Below are positions 46,174-54,538 of a stretch of DNA of 64,000 bases, piece by piece. Position 1 is the stretch's first letter, and each line of letters begins with the position of its first letter. The stretch is taken from NCBI RefSeq assembly GCF_001898115.1, contig NZ_MKSQ01000022.1, positions 124,001 to 188,000 of the forward strand, read 5' to 3'. A program made the translations under genes and the position numbers. The notes under the pieces are model-generated. The model made no database searches, was not told where the DNA came from, and worked only from the letters and a program-made list of their open reading frames with translations. The DNA is from Allobosea sp. 67-29. GTDB taxonomy: Bacteria > Pseudomonadota > Alphaproteobacteria > Rhizobiales > Beijerinckiaceae.

Positions 46174-47286
46174 ATGATCGTTCCACGCTCCGCGTCCTCC
46201 GGGCCAGCCCGCCACAAGACGGTCGTCATCGCCGACGACTCGGCCGTGGTGCGCGGGTTGTTCGCGCGCTGGCTGGGCGAAGCCGGCCAATTCAACGTCG
46301 TCGCCGTCGCCGGCGATGGGGAGACCGCCCTGGCGCATGCCGGACGGTTCAAGCCGGACGTCCTGGTGCTCGATCTCGACATGCCGGGCGTCGACGGTCC
46401 GAGCGCCCTGCCCCGCATCCTGCGCGAGAGCCCCCATACCAGCATCCTGCTCGCGGCGACCCTGAACGAGCGCAACACCCGGCTGGCCCTGGAGTGCATG
46501 ACCAAGGGCGCCATGGATGTGGTGTCCAAACCCGACAGCCGGGCCGGGATGACGCTGTCGCTGGATTTCCGCAGCGAGTTCCTCCTGAAGCTCGGCAATA
46601 TCGCCCAGTCGGCGCCGCAGCCGGGCACGCTGCCGCCCGAGGTCGAGCTGGACTGGACGCATGGCCCCGCCAACCTGCGTCCGCTGGTCTGGTCGATGCC
46701 CCGTTATCTGCTGATCGGCGCATCCACCGGCGGGCCGCGGGCCGTCGCGAGGGTTCTCTTCGATATCGGTGACGCCCTCGCCGAGATCACGACGCTCGTG
46801 GTCCAGCACATGCCGCCCCTGTTCACCGCCTCCTTCGCCGAGCAGATGACGAGCCATGTCGGCGTCCCGGCGCGGGAGCCCTTCGACGGCGAGCGGCTGG
46901 CGCGCGGCACCATCTACATCGCGCCGGGCGGCCGCCACCTCGGCATCGACCGGCGGCTCGGCCACCTTGTCGCGGCCGTCAGCGACGGCCCCCCGGTCAA
47001 TTTCTGTCGCCCCGCGGTGGACGTGCTCTTCAGCGACGCCGCCCGCCATCTCGGCGCGGCCGCGCTCGGCCTGGTCCTGACCGGCATGGGCAGCGACGGC
47101 ACGGACGGCGCAGGCGCTCTGCGCCGCGCCGGCGCCGCCGTGATCGCCCAGGACGAGCAGAGCAGCACGATCTGGGGCATGCCCGGCTCGATCGTACGCG
47201 CGCGTCACGCCAGCGCCGTGACGCCTCTCGACGAGATCGGCGGCGCGATCCGCGCCCTGCTACGTGGTGGGGCGCCGCTGGCATGA
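46174..47286 (+). CDS. cheB: Chemotaxis methylesterase CheB
   Basis: A 370-residue receptor methylesterase/deamidase. An N-terminal receiver (about 15-130) has ADDSAVVRG and the phospho-Asp D67 in LVLDLDMPGVDG. The C-terminal esterase has the catalytic Ser S184 in IGASTGGPRAV, the His in VVQHMPPLFT and the Asp in LTGMGSDGTDGA. It overlaps cheR by 4 bases, as usual for an adaptation pair. Confidence 0.95.
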   Translation: MIVPRSASSGPARHKTVVIADDSAVVRGLFARWLGEAGQFNVVAVAGDGETALAHAGRFKPDVLVLDLDMPGVDGPSALPRILRESPHTSILLAATLNERNTRLALECMTKGAMDVVSKPDSRAGMTLSLDFRSEFLLKLGNIAQSAPQPGTLPPEVELDWTHGPANLRPLVWSMPRYLLIGASTGGPRAVARVLFDIGDALAEITTLVVQHMPPLFTASFAEQMTSHVGVPAREPFDGERLARGTIYIAPGGRHLGIDRRLGHLVAAVSDGPPVNFCRPAVDVLFSDAARHLGAAALGLVLTGMGSDGTDGAGALRRAGAAVIAQDEQSSTIWGMPGSIVRARHASAVTPLDEIGGAIRALLRGGAPLA

Positions 47287-48161
47287 CCGAAGCCGATTTC
47301 ACCTTCCTCTGCCTGCTGCTGCGCCAGCGCTCCGGCCTCGCGCTGGGCCCGGACAAGCGCTATCTCGCCGAGAGCCGCCTCGGGATCCTGTGTCGGCGCC
47401 GCTGCATCGAGAGCATCGACGCGCTGATGCAGCAGGTTCGCATGGGCCGCGATCCCGAGATCGAAGGCGCGGTCGTCGAGGCGATGACCACCAACGAGAC
47501 CCTGTTCTTTCGGGACAGCACCCCGTTTGATCTGTTCCGCGACGTCCTGCTGCCGGAGAAGCTCGCCGCCAACGCCGCGAGCCGGACGCTGCGCATCTGG
47601 TGCGCCGCAGTCTCGAGCGGCCAGGAAGCCTATTCCCTTGCGATGCTGATCGACGCGATGGCCGAGCGCCTGGCCGGCTGGAAGATCGCCATCCTCGGCA
47701 CCGACATCTCGGGCGAGGTTCTGGAAAAGGCCCGTGCCGGTCTCTACAGCCAGTTCGAGATTCAGCGCGGCCTGCCTATCCAGATGCTGCTGAAGCATTT
47801 CGGCCAGCGCGGCGACAAGTGGCAGATCTCGGAGCGGATGCGTGCCATGGTCGAGTTCCGGCAGCACAACCTGCTCGAGCGCAACGACCAGTTCGGCCGG
47901 TTCGATATCATCTTCTGCCGCAACGTCCTGATCTATTTCGACGTGCCCACCAAAGAGAAGGTGCTGGGCCTCCTGGCACCGCGGCTCGGGCCGGACGGAG
48001 CCCTGGTGCTCGGGGCGACGGAAACCGTGATCGGCCTTGCCACGGCGCTGCGCGCCGATCCGCAGCAGCGCGGGCTCTACCGCCCGGCGCAGGCGGTCCG
48101 CATGTCCTTGCCGCCGGCGCTCGCGCCCAGAGCGTCGACCGGCCCGGTTCCCGCGCACTGA
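47283..48161 (+). CDS. cheR: Chemotaxis receptor methyltransferase CheR
   Basis: A 292-residue SAM-dependent glutamate methyltransferase for chemoreceptors. It has an N-terminal helical domain with RLGILCRRR, then TTNETLFFRD, IWCAAVSSGQEAYSLAML (motif I with a Val-Ser-Ser change from the usual GCSSGEE), LGTDISGEVLEKA and IFCRNVLIYFD. No TPR tail or C-terminal receptor-binding pentapeptide domain is evident. Last gene of the che operon. Confidence 0.93.
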   Translation: MTEADFTFLCLLLRQRSGLALGPDKRYLAESRLGILCRRRCIESIDALMQQVRMGRDPEIEGAVVEAMTTNETLFFRDSTPFDLFRDVLLPEKLAANAASRTLRIWCAAVSSGQEAYSLAMLIDAMAERLAGWKIAILGTDISGEVLEKARAGLYSQFEIQRGLPIQMLLKHFGQRGDKWQISERMRAMVEFRQHNLLERNDQFGRFDIIFCRNVLIYFDVPTKEKVLGLLAPRLGPDGALVLGATETVIGLATALRADPQQRGLYRPAQAVRMSLPPALAPRASTGPVPAH

Positions 48162-48180
48162 CCGCCAAGGCCGTGCGGCT

Positions 48181-48208
48181 CAAACAAAAACCCCGCCTCG
48201 CGGCGGGG
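48181..48208 (-). terminator. Intrinsic terminator downstream of ctrA
   Basis: A 7-bp GC-only stem (ccccgcc 48191-48197 with ggcgggg 48202-48208, 4-nt loop) is followed on the minus strand by TTTTTG. It lies about 100 bases past the ctrA stop; being a strong stem, it may also slow transcription coming from cheR. Confidence 0.85.
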
Positions 48209-48304
48209 TCCCGTCGACCTGTCGTGTACATCCGACGATCAGGTCAAAAAAACTGATAGCGCCGCCTCGTGACCGCCCGATGACGGGCGGGCGACGGAAA
48301 TGCG

Positions 48305-49006
48305 TCAGGCCGGGATGCGCTCGTCGACCTCGGAGGGCTCGCGCAGCACATAGCCGCGGCCCCAGACCGTTTCGATGTAGTTCTTGCCGTCCGACGCATT
48401 CGCCAGCTTCTTGCGCAGCTTGCAGATGAACACGTCGATGATCTTGAGCTCCGGCTCGTCCATGCCGCCATAGAGATGGTTGAGGAACATCTCCTTGGTC
48501 AGCGTGGTGCCCTTGCGGAGCGAGAGCAGCTCCAGCATCTGGTATTCCTTGCCGGTCAGGTGCACGCGGGCGGCATCGACCTCGACTGTCTTGGTGTCGA
48601 GATTGACGACAAGGTCACCGGTGGTGATGACCGACTGGGCGTGGCCCTTCGAACGACGCACGATCGCATGGATGCGGGCAACCAGTTCGTCCTTGTGGAA
48701 CGGCTTGGTGAGGTAGTCGTCGGCGCCGAAGCCGAGGCCCTTCACCTTGTCCTCGATGCCGGCGAGGCCGGAGAGGATCAGGATCGGTGTCTTGACCTTC
48801 GCGACGCGCAAGCTGCGCAGCACCTCGTAGCCCGACATGTCGGGGAGGTTCAGGTCGAGCAGGATGATGTCGTAGTCGTAGAGCTTGCCGAGATCGACGC
48901 CCTCTTCGCCGAGATCCGTCGTGTAGACGTTGAAGCTCTCGGATTTGAGCATGAGCTCGATGCTTTGAGCGGTCGCGCTATCGTCCTCGATCAGCAGAAC
49001 CCGCAT
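48305..49006 (-). CDS. ctrA: Cell-cycle master regulator CtrA
   Basis: A 233-residue OmpR-family response regulator that controls cell-cycle, flagellar and chemotaxis genes in alphaproteobacteria. Receiver: acidic residues in [10 protein letters not shown], phospho-Asp D51 in [14 protein letters not shown], Lys in [11 protein letters not shown]-terminal winged helix: [19 protein letters not shown] and [11 protein letters not shown], which are near-invariant among CtrA proteins. The ATG at 49006 gives MRVLLIEDD; the longer frame is not supported. The usual ChpT source is encoded nearby. Confidence 0.97.
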   Translation of the reverse strand: MRVLLIEDDSATAQSIELMLKSESFNVYTTDLGEEGVDLGKLYDYDIILLDLNLPDMSGYEVLRSLRVAKVKTPILILSGLAGIEDKVKGLGFGADDYLTKPFHKDELVARIHAIVRRSKGHAQSVITTGDLVVNLDTKTVEVDAARVHLTGKEYQMLELLSLRKGTTLTKEMFLNHLYGGMDEPELKIIDVFICKLRKKLANASDGKNYIETVWGRGYVLREPSEVDERIPA

Positions 49007-49350
49007 GTCCACGTCCCCAATTTCGCCCGCAGGGCAGGTTGATCGTTTGACTCGCCCGGGCCAGCCCGGCCCCGGACGACGACGCACTTGCCCAATGAAA
49101 CGCCACGCGACACGCTACGGTGAATTGGTTAACAAACCGTGATTCCCGAGCGCAAGCGCTTCCTCGCAGAAAGTGAACGATCCTTGTCCAGGTGAGTCGA
49201 ATTTGACACGGATCGCCGAACACCCACGCATGAAAGCGCCGTTTCGCGAAGACCGCCGCGGGAAACGGAGCCGAAACGGCCCCGCCGCACGCTGCGGCCT
49301 CGAACCACAGTGTTAACCACACAGGTAAACGAAAGGTTTACGAAGGCCTT
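49007..49350. promoter_or_regulatory. Divergent ctrA / fliI control region
   Basis: This 344-base gap without a gene lies between the divergent ctrA and fliI starts. Directly visible are three GANTC methylation motifs (49049-49053, 49141-49145, 49194-49198), two TTAAC half-sites like those in CtrA boxes (49129-49133, 49313-49317), and a perfect inverted repeat before fliI. No full TTAA-N7-TTAAC site is present. GANTC is methylated by CcrM in this group, and ctrA promoters are known to respond to it in Caulobacter. Confidence 0.6.
49325..49341. promoter_or_regulatory. Inverted repeat GTAAAC-N5-GTTTAC before fliI
   Basis: Perfect 6-bp arms spaced by 5 bases, 9 bases before the fliI ATG. The location overlaps the ribosome-binding region, so it could be an operator or an RNA hairpin limiting translation. 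Its binding protein is not known. Confidence 0.4.
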
Positions 49351-50697
49351 ATGAACAGCCCTTCACACGGCACGGAACGTCTTTCCGCCCTGACCTCGGC
49401 CATCGACGGCATCGACGGGTTGACGATCTACGGCCGCGTCATCGGGGTCCGCGGCCTGCTCGTCGAAGTTGCGGGCCCGATCGGGGCCATGAGCCTGGGC
49501 GGCCGGGTCGGCATCGAGATCGCGCCCGGGACCCGCGTCCCCTGCGAGGTCGTCGGCTTTTCCGGGGAAAAGGCGCTCGTCATGCCGTTCGGCGGCCTTG
49601 ACGGCGTGCGCCGCGGTTGTCCCGCCTATGTCGACCGCGTGCAGCCCGGGCTCTCGCCCACCTCGGCCTGGCTCGGGCGCGTCGTCGACGCGCTGGGCCG
49701 GCCGGTCGACGGCGGCCCGCCCCTCCCGCAGGGAGACACGCTCTATCCGTTCCGGGCCGATCCGCCGCCTGCCCATGCGAGGCGGCGCGTCGGCAAGCCG
49801 CTCGATCTCGGGGTGCGTGCGCTCAACGCCTTCCTGACCTGCTGCCTCGGCCAGCGCATGGGCATCTTTGCCGGTTCCGGCGTCGGCAAGTCGGTGCTGC
49901 TCTCCATGCTCGCGCGTTATGCCCGCGCCGACGTGAACATCATCGGCCTCGTCGGCGAGCGCGGCCGCGAGGTGCAGGAGTTCCTTCAGGAAGATCTCGG
50001 ACCCGAGGGCCTCGCCCGCTCGATCGTCGTCGTCGCCACCTCCGACGAGCCGGCCCTGATGCGCAAGCAGGCCGCGCTGACCACGCTGACGCTCGCCGAA
50101 TATTTCCGCGACCGCGGCCTGCAGGTGATGTGCCTGATGGATTCGGTCACCCGTTTCGCCATGGCAATGCGCGAGATCGGACTGGCGGCGGGCGAACCGC
50201 CGACGACCAAGGGCTACACCCCGACGGTCTTCGCCGAGCTGCCGCGCCTTCTGGAGCGGGCAGGCCCGGGCACCGGAGACGGCGCCATCACCGGCCTCTT
50301 CACCGTGCTGGTCGACGGCGGCGACCATGACGAGCCGGTGGCCGACGCGGTGCGCGGCATTCTCGACGGTCATATCGTGATGGAGCGCGCCATCGCCGAA
50401 CGCGGTCGGTATCCGGCGATCAACATCCTGAAGTCGGTGTCGCGCACCATGCCGCGCTCCTGCGACCCGGCCTATTACCCCGTCGTGCAGAAGGCGCGCG
50501 CCACGCTGGCCACCTATGCCGATATGGAGGAGCTGATCCGCCTCGGCGCCTACCGTCAGGGCGCCTCCGCGGAGGTCGACGAGGCAATTCGCCTCAACCC
50601 GGCGCTGGAGTCCTTCCTGAAGCAGGCGAAGGACGACGCCACCTCGCTGCCGGAAAGCTACGCGCGTCTCGCGGCCATCATGGGGGGCGAGGTCTGA
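49351..50697 (+). CDS. fliI: Flagellar export ATPase FliI
   Basis: F1-ATPase-beta-like ATPase that powers the flagellar type III export gate. The 448-residue product has Walker A AGSGVGKS at 174-181, [10 protein letters not shown], Walker [12 protein letters not shown] and the [13 protein letters not shown] block of FliI. It is usually followed by fliJ, but here an MFS gene on the other strand lies between. The ATG is preceded by GAAGG. Confidence 0.95.
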   Translation: MNSPSHGTERLSALTSAIDGIDGLTIYGRVIGVRGLLVEVAGPIGAMSLGGRVGIEIAPGTRVPCEVVGFSGEKALVMPFGGLDGVRRGCPAYVDRVQPGLSPTSAWLGRVVDALGRPVDGGPPLPQGDTLYPFRADPPPAHARRRVGKPLDLGVRALNAFLTCCLGQRMGIFAGSGVGKSVLLSMLARYARADVNIIGLVGERGREVQEFLQEDLGPEGLARSIVVVATSDEPALMRKQAALTTLTLAEYFRDRGLQVMCLMDSVTRFAMAMREIGLAAGEPPTTKGYTPTVFAELPRLLERAGPGTGDGAITGLFTVLVDGGDHDEPVADAVRGILDGHIVMERAIAERGRYPAINILKSVSRTMPRSCDPAYYPVVQKARATLATYADMEELIRLGAYRQGASAEVDEAIRLNPALESFLKQAKDDATSLPESYARLAAIMGGEV

Positions 50698-50774
50698 GCG
50701 GGCCACTTCGGTCCGGAGCCAGACGCGAAATCGAGGCGAATATGAGAAGAGGCGGCATGCAGCCGGAACGGCAC

Positions 50775-50802
50775 CCGGCGACCGGCGACCGGCGACCGGC
50801 GC
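50775..50802 (+). repeat. Four 7-bp tandem repeats
   Basis: Three perfect copies of ccggcga and a fourth ending in c, in the gap after fliI. Copy number may vary. A 38-codon open frame crosses them (50742-50858) but lacks support. Confidence 0.6.
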
Positions 50803-50894
50803 GGGCCATGAGCAATCTCGTCACGGTCGCGCCGCCCCAGGACCTCGTCCGCCCCTGAGAAGCTCGCGGGCTGGTTCAGAGGGCCGAACGCGTC

Positions 50895-52130
50895 CTATCC
50901 CGCGGTGGCCGCGACAGGCTGCGGGGGTCTGCTCAACAACCGCACGAGCGCGAGCATCGCCCCGAAGCCGAGGAACTGGATCGCCGCCGAAACCAGCAGG
51001 GTCCGATCCGGACCGAGACGCTCGATCATCACGGCGAAGAGCAGCGGTGCTGCCGCGAAGGCGATGTTCTGCGGCACGGTGAGCTGACCGAGCATCACCG
51101 CGAAGCCTCGCCGGCCGAACAAGGACAGCGGCAACGTCGCGCGCGCCACCGAAATGACGCCGAGAGCGGCGTTGAGCAACAGGACGAAGGCTCCGGCGGC
51201 GGCGAGGCTCATCGGCAGGAAGGGCAGCATCAGGCAGCAGAACGGGCCGAGCAGCAGGCCGAAGAGGGCGACGCGCTCGACCGGCAGCCTCTCGCCCAGC
51301 GTAGCGTCGATCGCTCGCGCGGCGATGGTCGCCGGCCCGCCCAGCGTCGCGATCCAGACCGCCTCGGACTGGGTCAGGCCACCTTCGCGAAACAGGGTGA
51401 TCAGGTGCAGCGGCAATCCCCAGGAAACGAGGCCACTGGCCGAGAAGGCGAAGGCCGTCAACCAGAACGCCAGACGCCGCTGTGCCGGCGCCACCCGCCC
51501 GGCCTCGGCGATGGAGGCAGCCGGCGGCTCGGCTCCCGCCGCTCCGGGGTGGCCACGGAAGCGAGGCACGGCCGCATAGATGGGCAGCACGACGATCAGC
51601 TGCATCGCCGCGAAGACGAGCAAGGTCGTGCGCCAGCCGAATGCGTTCATCAGCGCCGCCGTCAACGGCCAGAACAGGCTCGAGGCGAGCCCCGTCACCA
51701 GCATCATCAGACCGATGACGCGACGCGTCCGCTCGCCCATGAGCTGCGCGACAGCGACGTTGCCGACATTGGCGAGGGACATCGCATGGCCGATACCGAT
51801 CACGAACCAGCTCGCCAGATAGCTGACCGGCCCCTGGGCCATCGCCAGCACGACGAAGCCCAGCGCGCAGATGATCGCGCCCATGCACATCGAGCGGCGC
51901 GTCCCCTCCCGGTCCAGCACGCGGCCGATCGCCGGTGCGAGCACGGCCCCCGTGATCAGCAGGATCGTGATGCCGCCGAAGACGATCTCGGCGCTGAGCC
52001 CGAGCTCCCGGTCGAGACCCTGGACCAGTACCGAGGGCGAGTAGAAGGTCGTCCCCCAGCCGATGAGCCGGGTCAGGACGAGCCCGCAGAGAAGGGGGCC
52101 ATGGCCGGAATTGCGGAAAGAGGACAGCAA
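50895..52130 (-). CDS. MFS transporter
   Basis: A 411-residue protein with about 12 membrane helices, of the major facilitator superfamily. Helix 2-3 loop shows AIGRVLDREGTRR, a variant of the G-x3-D-R/K-x-G-x-R/K-R motif. Substrate is unknown. It lies on the opposite strand between fliI and fliJ, which are neighbours in most relatives I know of, and so looks inserted. Confidence 0.87.
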   Translation of the reverse strand: MLSSFRNSGHGPLLCGLVLTRLIGWGTTFYSPSVLVQGLDRELGLSAEIVFGGITILLITGAVLAPAIGRVLDREGTRRSMCMGAIICALGFVVLAMAQGPVSYLASWFVIGIGHAMSLANVGNVAVAQLMGERTRRVIGLMMLVTGLASSLFWPLTAALMNAFGWRTTLLVFAAMQLIVVLPIYAAVPRFRGHPGAAGAEPPAASIAEAGRVAPAQRRLAFWLTAFAFSASGLVSWGLPLHLITLFREGGLTQSEAVWIATLGGPATIAARAIDATLGERLPVERVALFGLLLGPFCCLMLPFLPMSLAAAGAFVLLLNAALGVISVARATLPLSLFGRRGFAVMLGQLTVPQNIAFAAAPLLFAVMIERLGPDRTLLVSAAIQFLGFGAMLALVRLLSRPPQPVAATAG

Positions 52131-52355
52131 GGCGGGGAATCCGGAAGGAACGGCGACGGGCCGCCGTGACTCACTAGATCATCGCGACGAGCTGCGGCAG
52201 CAGCCTGGGCGCGATCTGAACATGCAGAAAAAGCAGCCCTTTTCGGTAAGGAACGGTCAACCTCCTTGCGCCATTGTGGCGCCGTCTCGCGGAGTGTTCC
52301 GGTCGCAGGCCGAGGGGTCGGTCGCGGCCATGCGTGATCAGGAGTTGAAAACGAC
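52131..52355 (+). other. Intergenic region before fliJ, no gene found
   Basis: A 225-base gap with no coding frame that I can support. It contains a 6-bp-arm palindrome GCGCCA-TTG-TGGCGC at 52268-52282, and should hold the separate promoter that fliJ now needs. Confidence 0.4.
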
Positions 52356-52760
52356 ATGAAGTCGCGAGAGACGCTTCTGCGGCTGAAGCGCTTCCAGGTC
52401 GACGAGAAACGTCGACGGGTGAGCCAGATCGAGATGATGATCGCCGACTTCCATCGGATGGCGAACGATCTCGATCGTGAAATCCAGTCGGAGGAAGCCC
52501 GTGCCGGGATCAACGATCCCGCCCATTTCGCTTATCCGACCTATGCCAAGGCCGCCCTCGGCCGGCGCGATAACCTGCGCCAGTCGGCCGACAATCTGCA
52601 GGGCCAGCTCGACGAGGCCAAGGCGGAGCTGCAGGAGGCCTTCGAGGAGATGAAGAAGGTCGAGATCCTCGACGACCGCGAGCGCGCGACCGAGCGCGCC
52701 GCGGAGGCCGCTCGCGACCAGGCGAGCATGGACGCGATCGGGCTGCGCTCGCGCGCCTGA
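52356..52760 (+). CDS. fliJ: Flagellar export protein FliJ
   Basis: A 134-residue, all-helical coiled-coil protein. It begins LLRLKRFQVDEKRRRVSQIE, a FliJ-like start, then a long charged helix pair with no enzyme motif. FliJ stimulates FliI and links it to the FlhA gate. Identity is inferred from the coiled-coil, size and flagellar neighbourhood rather than a strict signature. The SD (AGGAG) is 11 bases before the ATG, longer than usual. Confidence 0.8.
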   Translation: MKSRETLLRLKRFQVDEKRRRVSQIEMMIADFHRMANDLDREIQSEEARAGINDPAHFAYPTYAKAALGRRDNLRQSADNLQGQLDEAKAELQEAFEEMKKVEILDDRERATERAAEAARDQASMDAIGLRSRA

Positions 52761-52841
52761 ACGCCGCGCCGGCGTCATCGTTGCGAAGGCGGATGCTCCC
52801 GGGCTTCCGCCTTAATTTTTGCAATGGCCGGCAGCCTGCTC

Positions 52842-53495
52842 TCAGGCGACGACCGGGTGGTGTGGCACCGAATCCAGCCGCATCTTGCCAGCGAGACGCG
52901 GATCGTCATCCACCTCGATGCTGCGCTTGAAGACCCCGAAGCCCGAGCGCTGGTAGAATTCCACCGCGCCTTGATGGTCGATCGTGCAGGTATGGACCCA
53001 GAAGCGCGAGATCGGTTTCGCCCAGGCCAGCGCCAGGGCGCGGTTCATCAGCCAGCGGCCGCCCCCCCTGCCGAGCACGGGCTCGTCCAGCCCGAAGAAG
53101 GCGAGCTCGGCCTCCCCCGGCACGCGGAAGTCGAGCTCCAGCAGCCCGACATCCCGGCCATCCTGCCGCACCGCATAAGCGGAAACGGCCGGATCGGTCA
53201 GGATCGCCTCCAGCTCCGCGCGCGGCTTGACGAGGCGGCTGAACCACATCCAGCGCTCGCCCAGCAGCCGATAGAGGGCGAGGTAGCGTTCGGTGTCGCG
53301 CCCGTCGATCGGCTCCAGTGCAAAGCGATCGGTGCCGGGCGGGTCCGGCCGCAGCTCCGGCCGCGCGTGCATCTCGAGCGAGGTTACGATCGCGGCGATC
53401 TTGCCCGGCGGCAGGTCCGTGATGCCGGCGAGGCTGATGGTCAAGGTCTGCGTCAAGGCGGCGTCCGATGATGGTTTCGAATCTGCCGCGATCAT
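52842..53495 (-). CDS. GNAT-family N-acetyltransferase
   Basis: A 217-residue protein with a GNAT fold in residues 60-190: DVGLLELDFRVPGEAELAFF, the acetyl-CoA loop VLGRGGGRWLMNRALALAW (a G-rich variant of RxxGxG), and HQGAVEFYQRSGFGVF. Substrate is unknown. Its start overlaps that of the possible longer frame of the next gene on the opposite strand. Confidence 0.85.
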   Translation of the reverse strand: MIAADSKPSSDAALTQTLTISLAGITDLPPGKIAAIVTSLEMHARPELRPDPPGTDRFALEPIDGRDTERYLALYRLLGERWMWFSRLVKPRAELEAILTDPAVSAYAVRQDGRDVGLLELDFRVPGEAELAFFGLDEPVLGRGGGRWLMNRALALAWAKPISRFWVHTCTIDHQGAVEFYQRSGFGVFKRSIEVDDDPRLAGKMRLDSVPHHPVVA

Positions 53496-53526
53496 GACAC
53501 GATCCCGGTCGAAAGATCAGGTTGTG

Positions 53527-53925
53527 ATGACGCATGCCGGGAGCACGACACCGCAGGATCGGCGGCGCCGCGAGGCGCAGCGGATTCGCGTGCTGTTCGC
53601 GCTCTTGCTGATGTGTCTGGCCGTCGTCCCGCATGTGACGCTCGCCGCATCCCTGATCCGCATGCCCATGGCCGTTTCGGCGGGCCATATGTCGAGGGCA
53701 GAGCCCGTCACGGCGACTAAGCCCTGCCATGAGCCCACGCCCGTGCAAGGCGGGCATCTCGCGGCCGCCCCGGCCTGCTGCATCATCGGCTGCGGCCTGA
53801 TCGCGCAGGCTGCCGCGCTCGCCCTCCCCTCCCGGATGATCGGATGGTCGCCTCCGGCGCCAGCTCTGGCGGAACGGCTCGACGGCATTTCGACCGAGCC
53901 GGCAAAGCCGCCGCCTCGATCCTGA
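53527..53925 (+). CDS. Small membrane/periplasmic protein rich in His, Met and Cys
   Basis: A 132-residue protein with a basic N-terminus, a hydrophobic anchor or signal (about residues 21-41), then an exported region with Met/His and paired Cys ([22 protein letters not shown]). The composition suggests metal, perhaps copper, handling. I do not recognise a family. It is followed by a DUF305 gene on the same strand. The start is uncertain: an ATG 11 codons upstream at 53494 would collide with the divergent GNAT start. Confidence 0.6.
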   Translation: MTHAGSTTPQDRRRREAQRIRVLFALLLMCLAVVPHVTLAASLIRMPMAVSAGHMSRAEPVTATKPCHEPTPVQGGHLAAAPACCIIGCGLIAQAAALALPSRMIGWSPPAPALAERLDGISTEPAKPPPRS

Positions 53926-54016
53926 GGCGCGCCTGGCATCACAGCTTTTTCTGCGGCGCAGGGCACCGGTCCCGGTGCGCGCCGTCATTCGCTCTCAACC
54001 GACAGGATATGGAACG

Positions 54017-54394
54017 ATGAATCCCTTCAAAGCCTCCCTTGTGGCGCTCGCGCTTGCGGGCGCCGCCTCCGGCCCCGCCCTCGCCCAGCATCAGGGCCAT
54101 GGCGACGGCACCATGAAGATGGACCGTGCAGGCGCAGACAGCGCCGCCACCAAGGCCTTCAAGGACGCCAATATGAAAATGCATGCGGATATGGACATCG
54201 CCTATTCCGGCGATGCCGATGCCGATTTCGTGCGCGGCATGATCCCGCACCACCAGGGCGCCATCGACATGGCGAAGGTCGTCCTCGCCCATGGCAAGGA
54301 TCCGGAAATCCGCAAACTGGCCGAGAGCGTGGTCCGCGACCAGGAGAAGGAGGTCGCGCAGATGCGCGAATGGCTCCGCAAAAACGGCAAGTAG
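54017..54394 (+). CDS. DUF305 family, CopM-like periplasmic protein
   Basis: A 125-residue exported protein with a signal peptide (about 1-23) and a DUF305 domain. The hallmark [20 protein letters not shown] is complete, and a second part [19 protein letters not shown] precedes it. Members such as cyanobacterial CopM bind copper via Met/His residues. The N-terminal [12 protein letters not shown] is itself His/Met-rich. It probably works together with the small Cys/His/Met protein just upstream. Confidence 0.88.
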   Translation: MNPFKASLVALALAGAASGPALAQHQGHGDGTMKMDRAGADSAATKAFKDANMKMHADMDIAYSGDADADFVRGMIPHHQGAIDMAKVVLAHGKDPEIRKLAESVVRDQEKEVAQMREWLRKNGK

Positions 54395-54538
54395 CAGCCG
54401 GCAGCTCGGGCAGGCGGCGGCAACGCCGCTTGCCCTCGGCCCGCCCGGCTGGCAAGAGGACTGGAAGGTTCGCGCCGCTGCGGTGACGACGTGGGCCCGC
54501 GCCGAGCCCTACCAGAAGCCCTCCGTTCCGCGGCCTTC

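Noticed and set aside
49313..49330. Possible complete CtrA box TTAA-N7-TTAAC before fliI
   Set aside because: The second half reads GGTAA, not TTAAC, so only half-sites can be claimed.
50742..50858. 38-codon open frame after fliI
   Set aside because: It runs through the 7-bp tandem repeats, has no convincing ribosome site and no recognisable sequence; probably chance.
50895..52130. Idea that the MFS gene came with a mobile element
   Set aside because: No transposase, direct repeats or inverted ends were visible at its borders; base composition looks like its neighbours.
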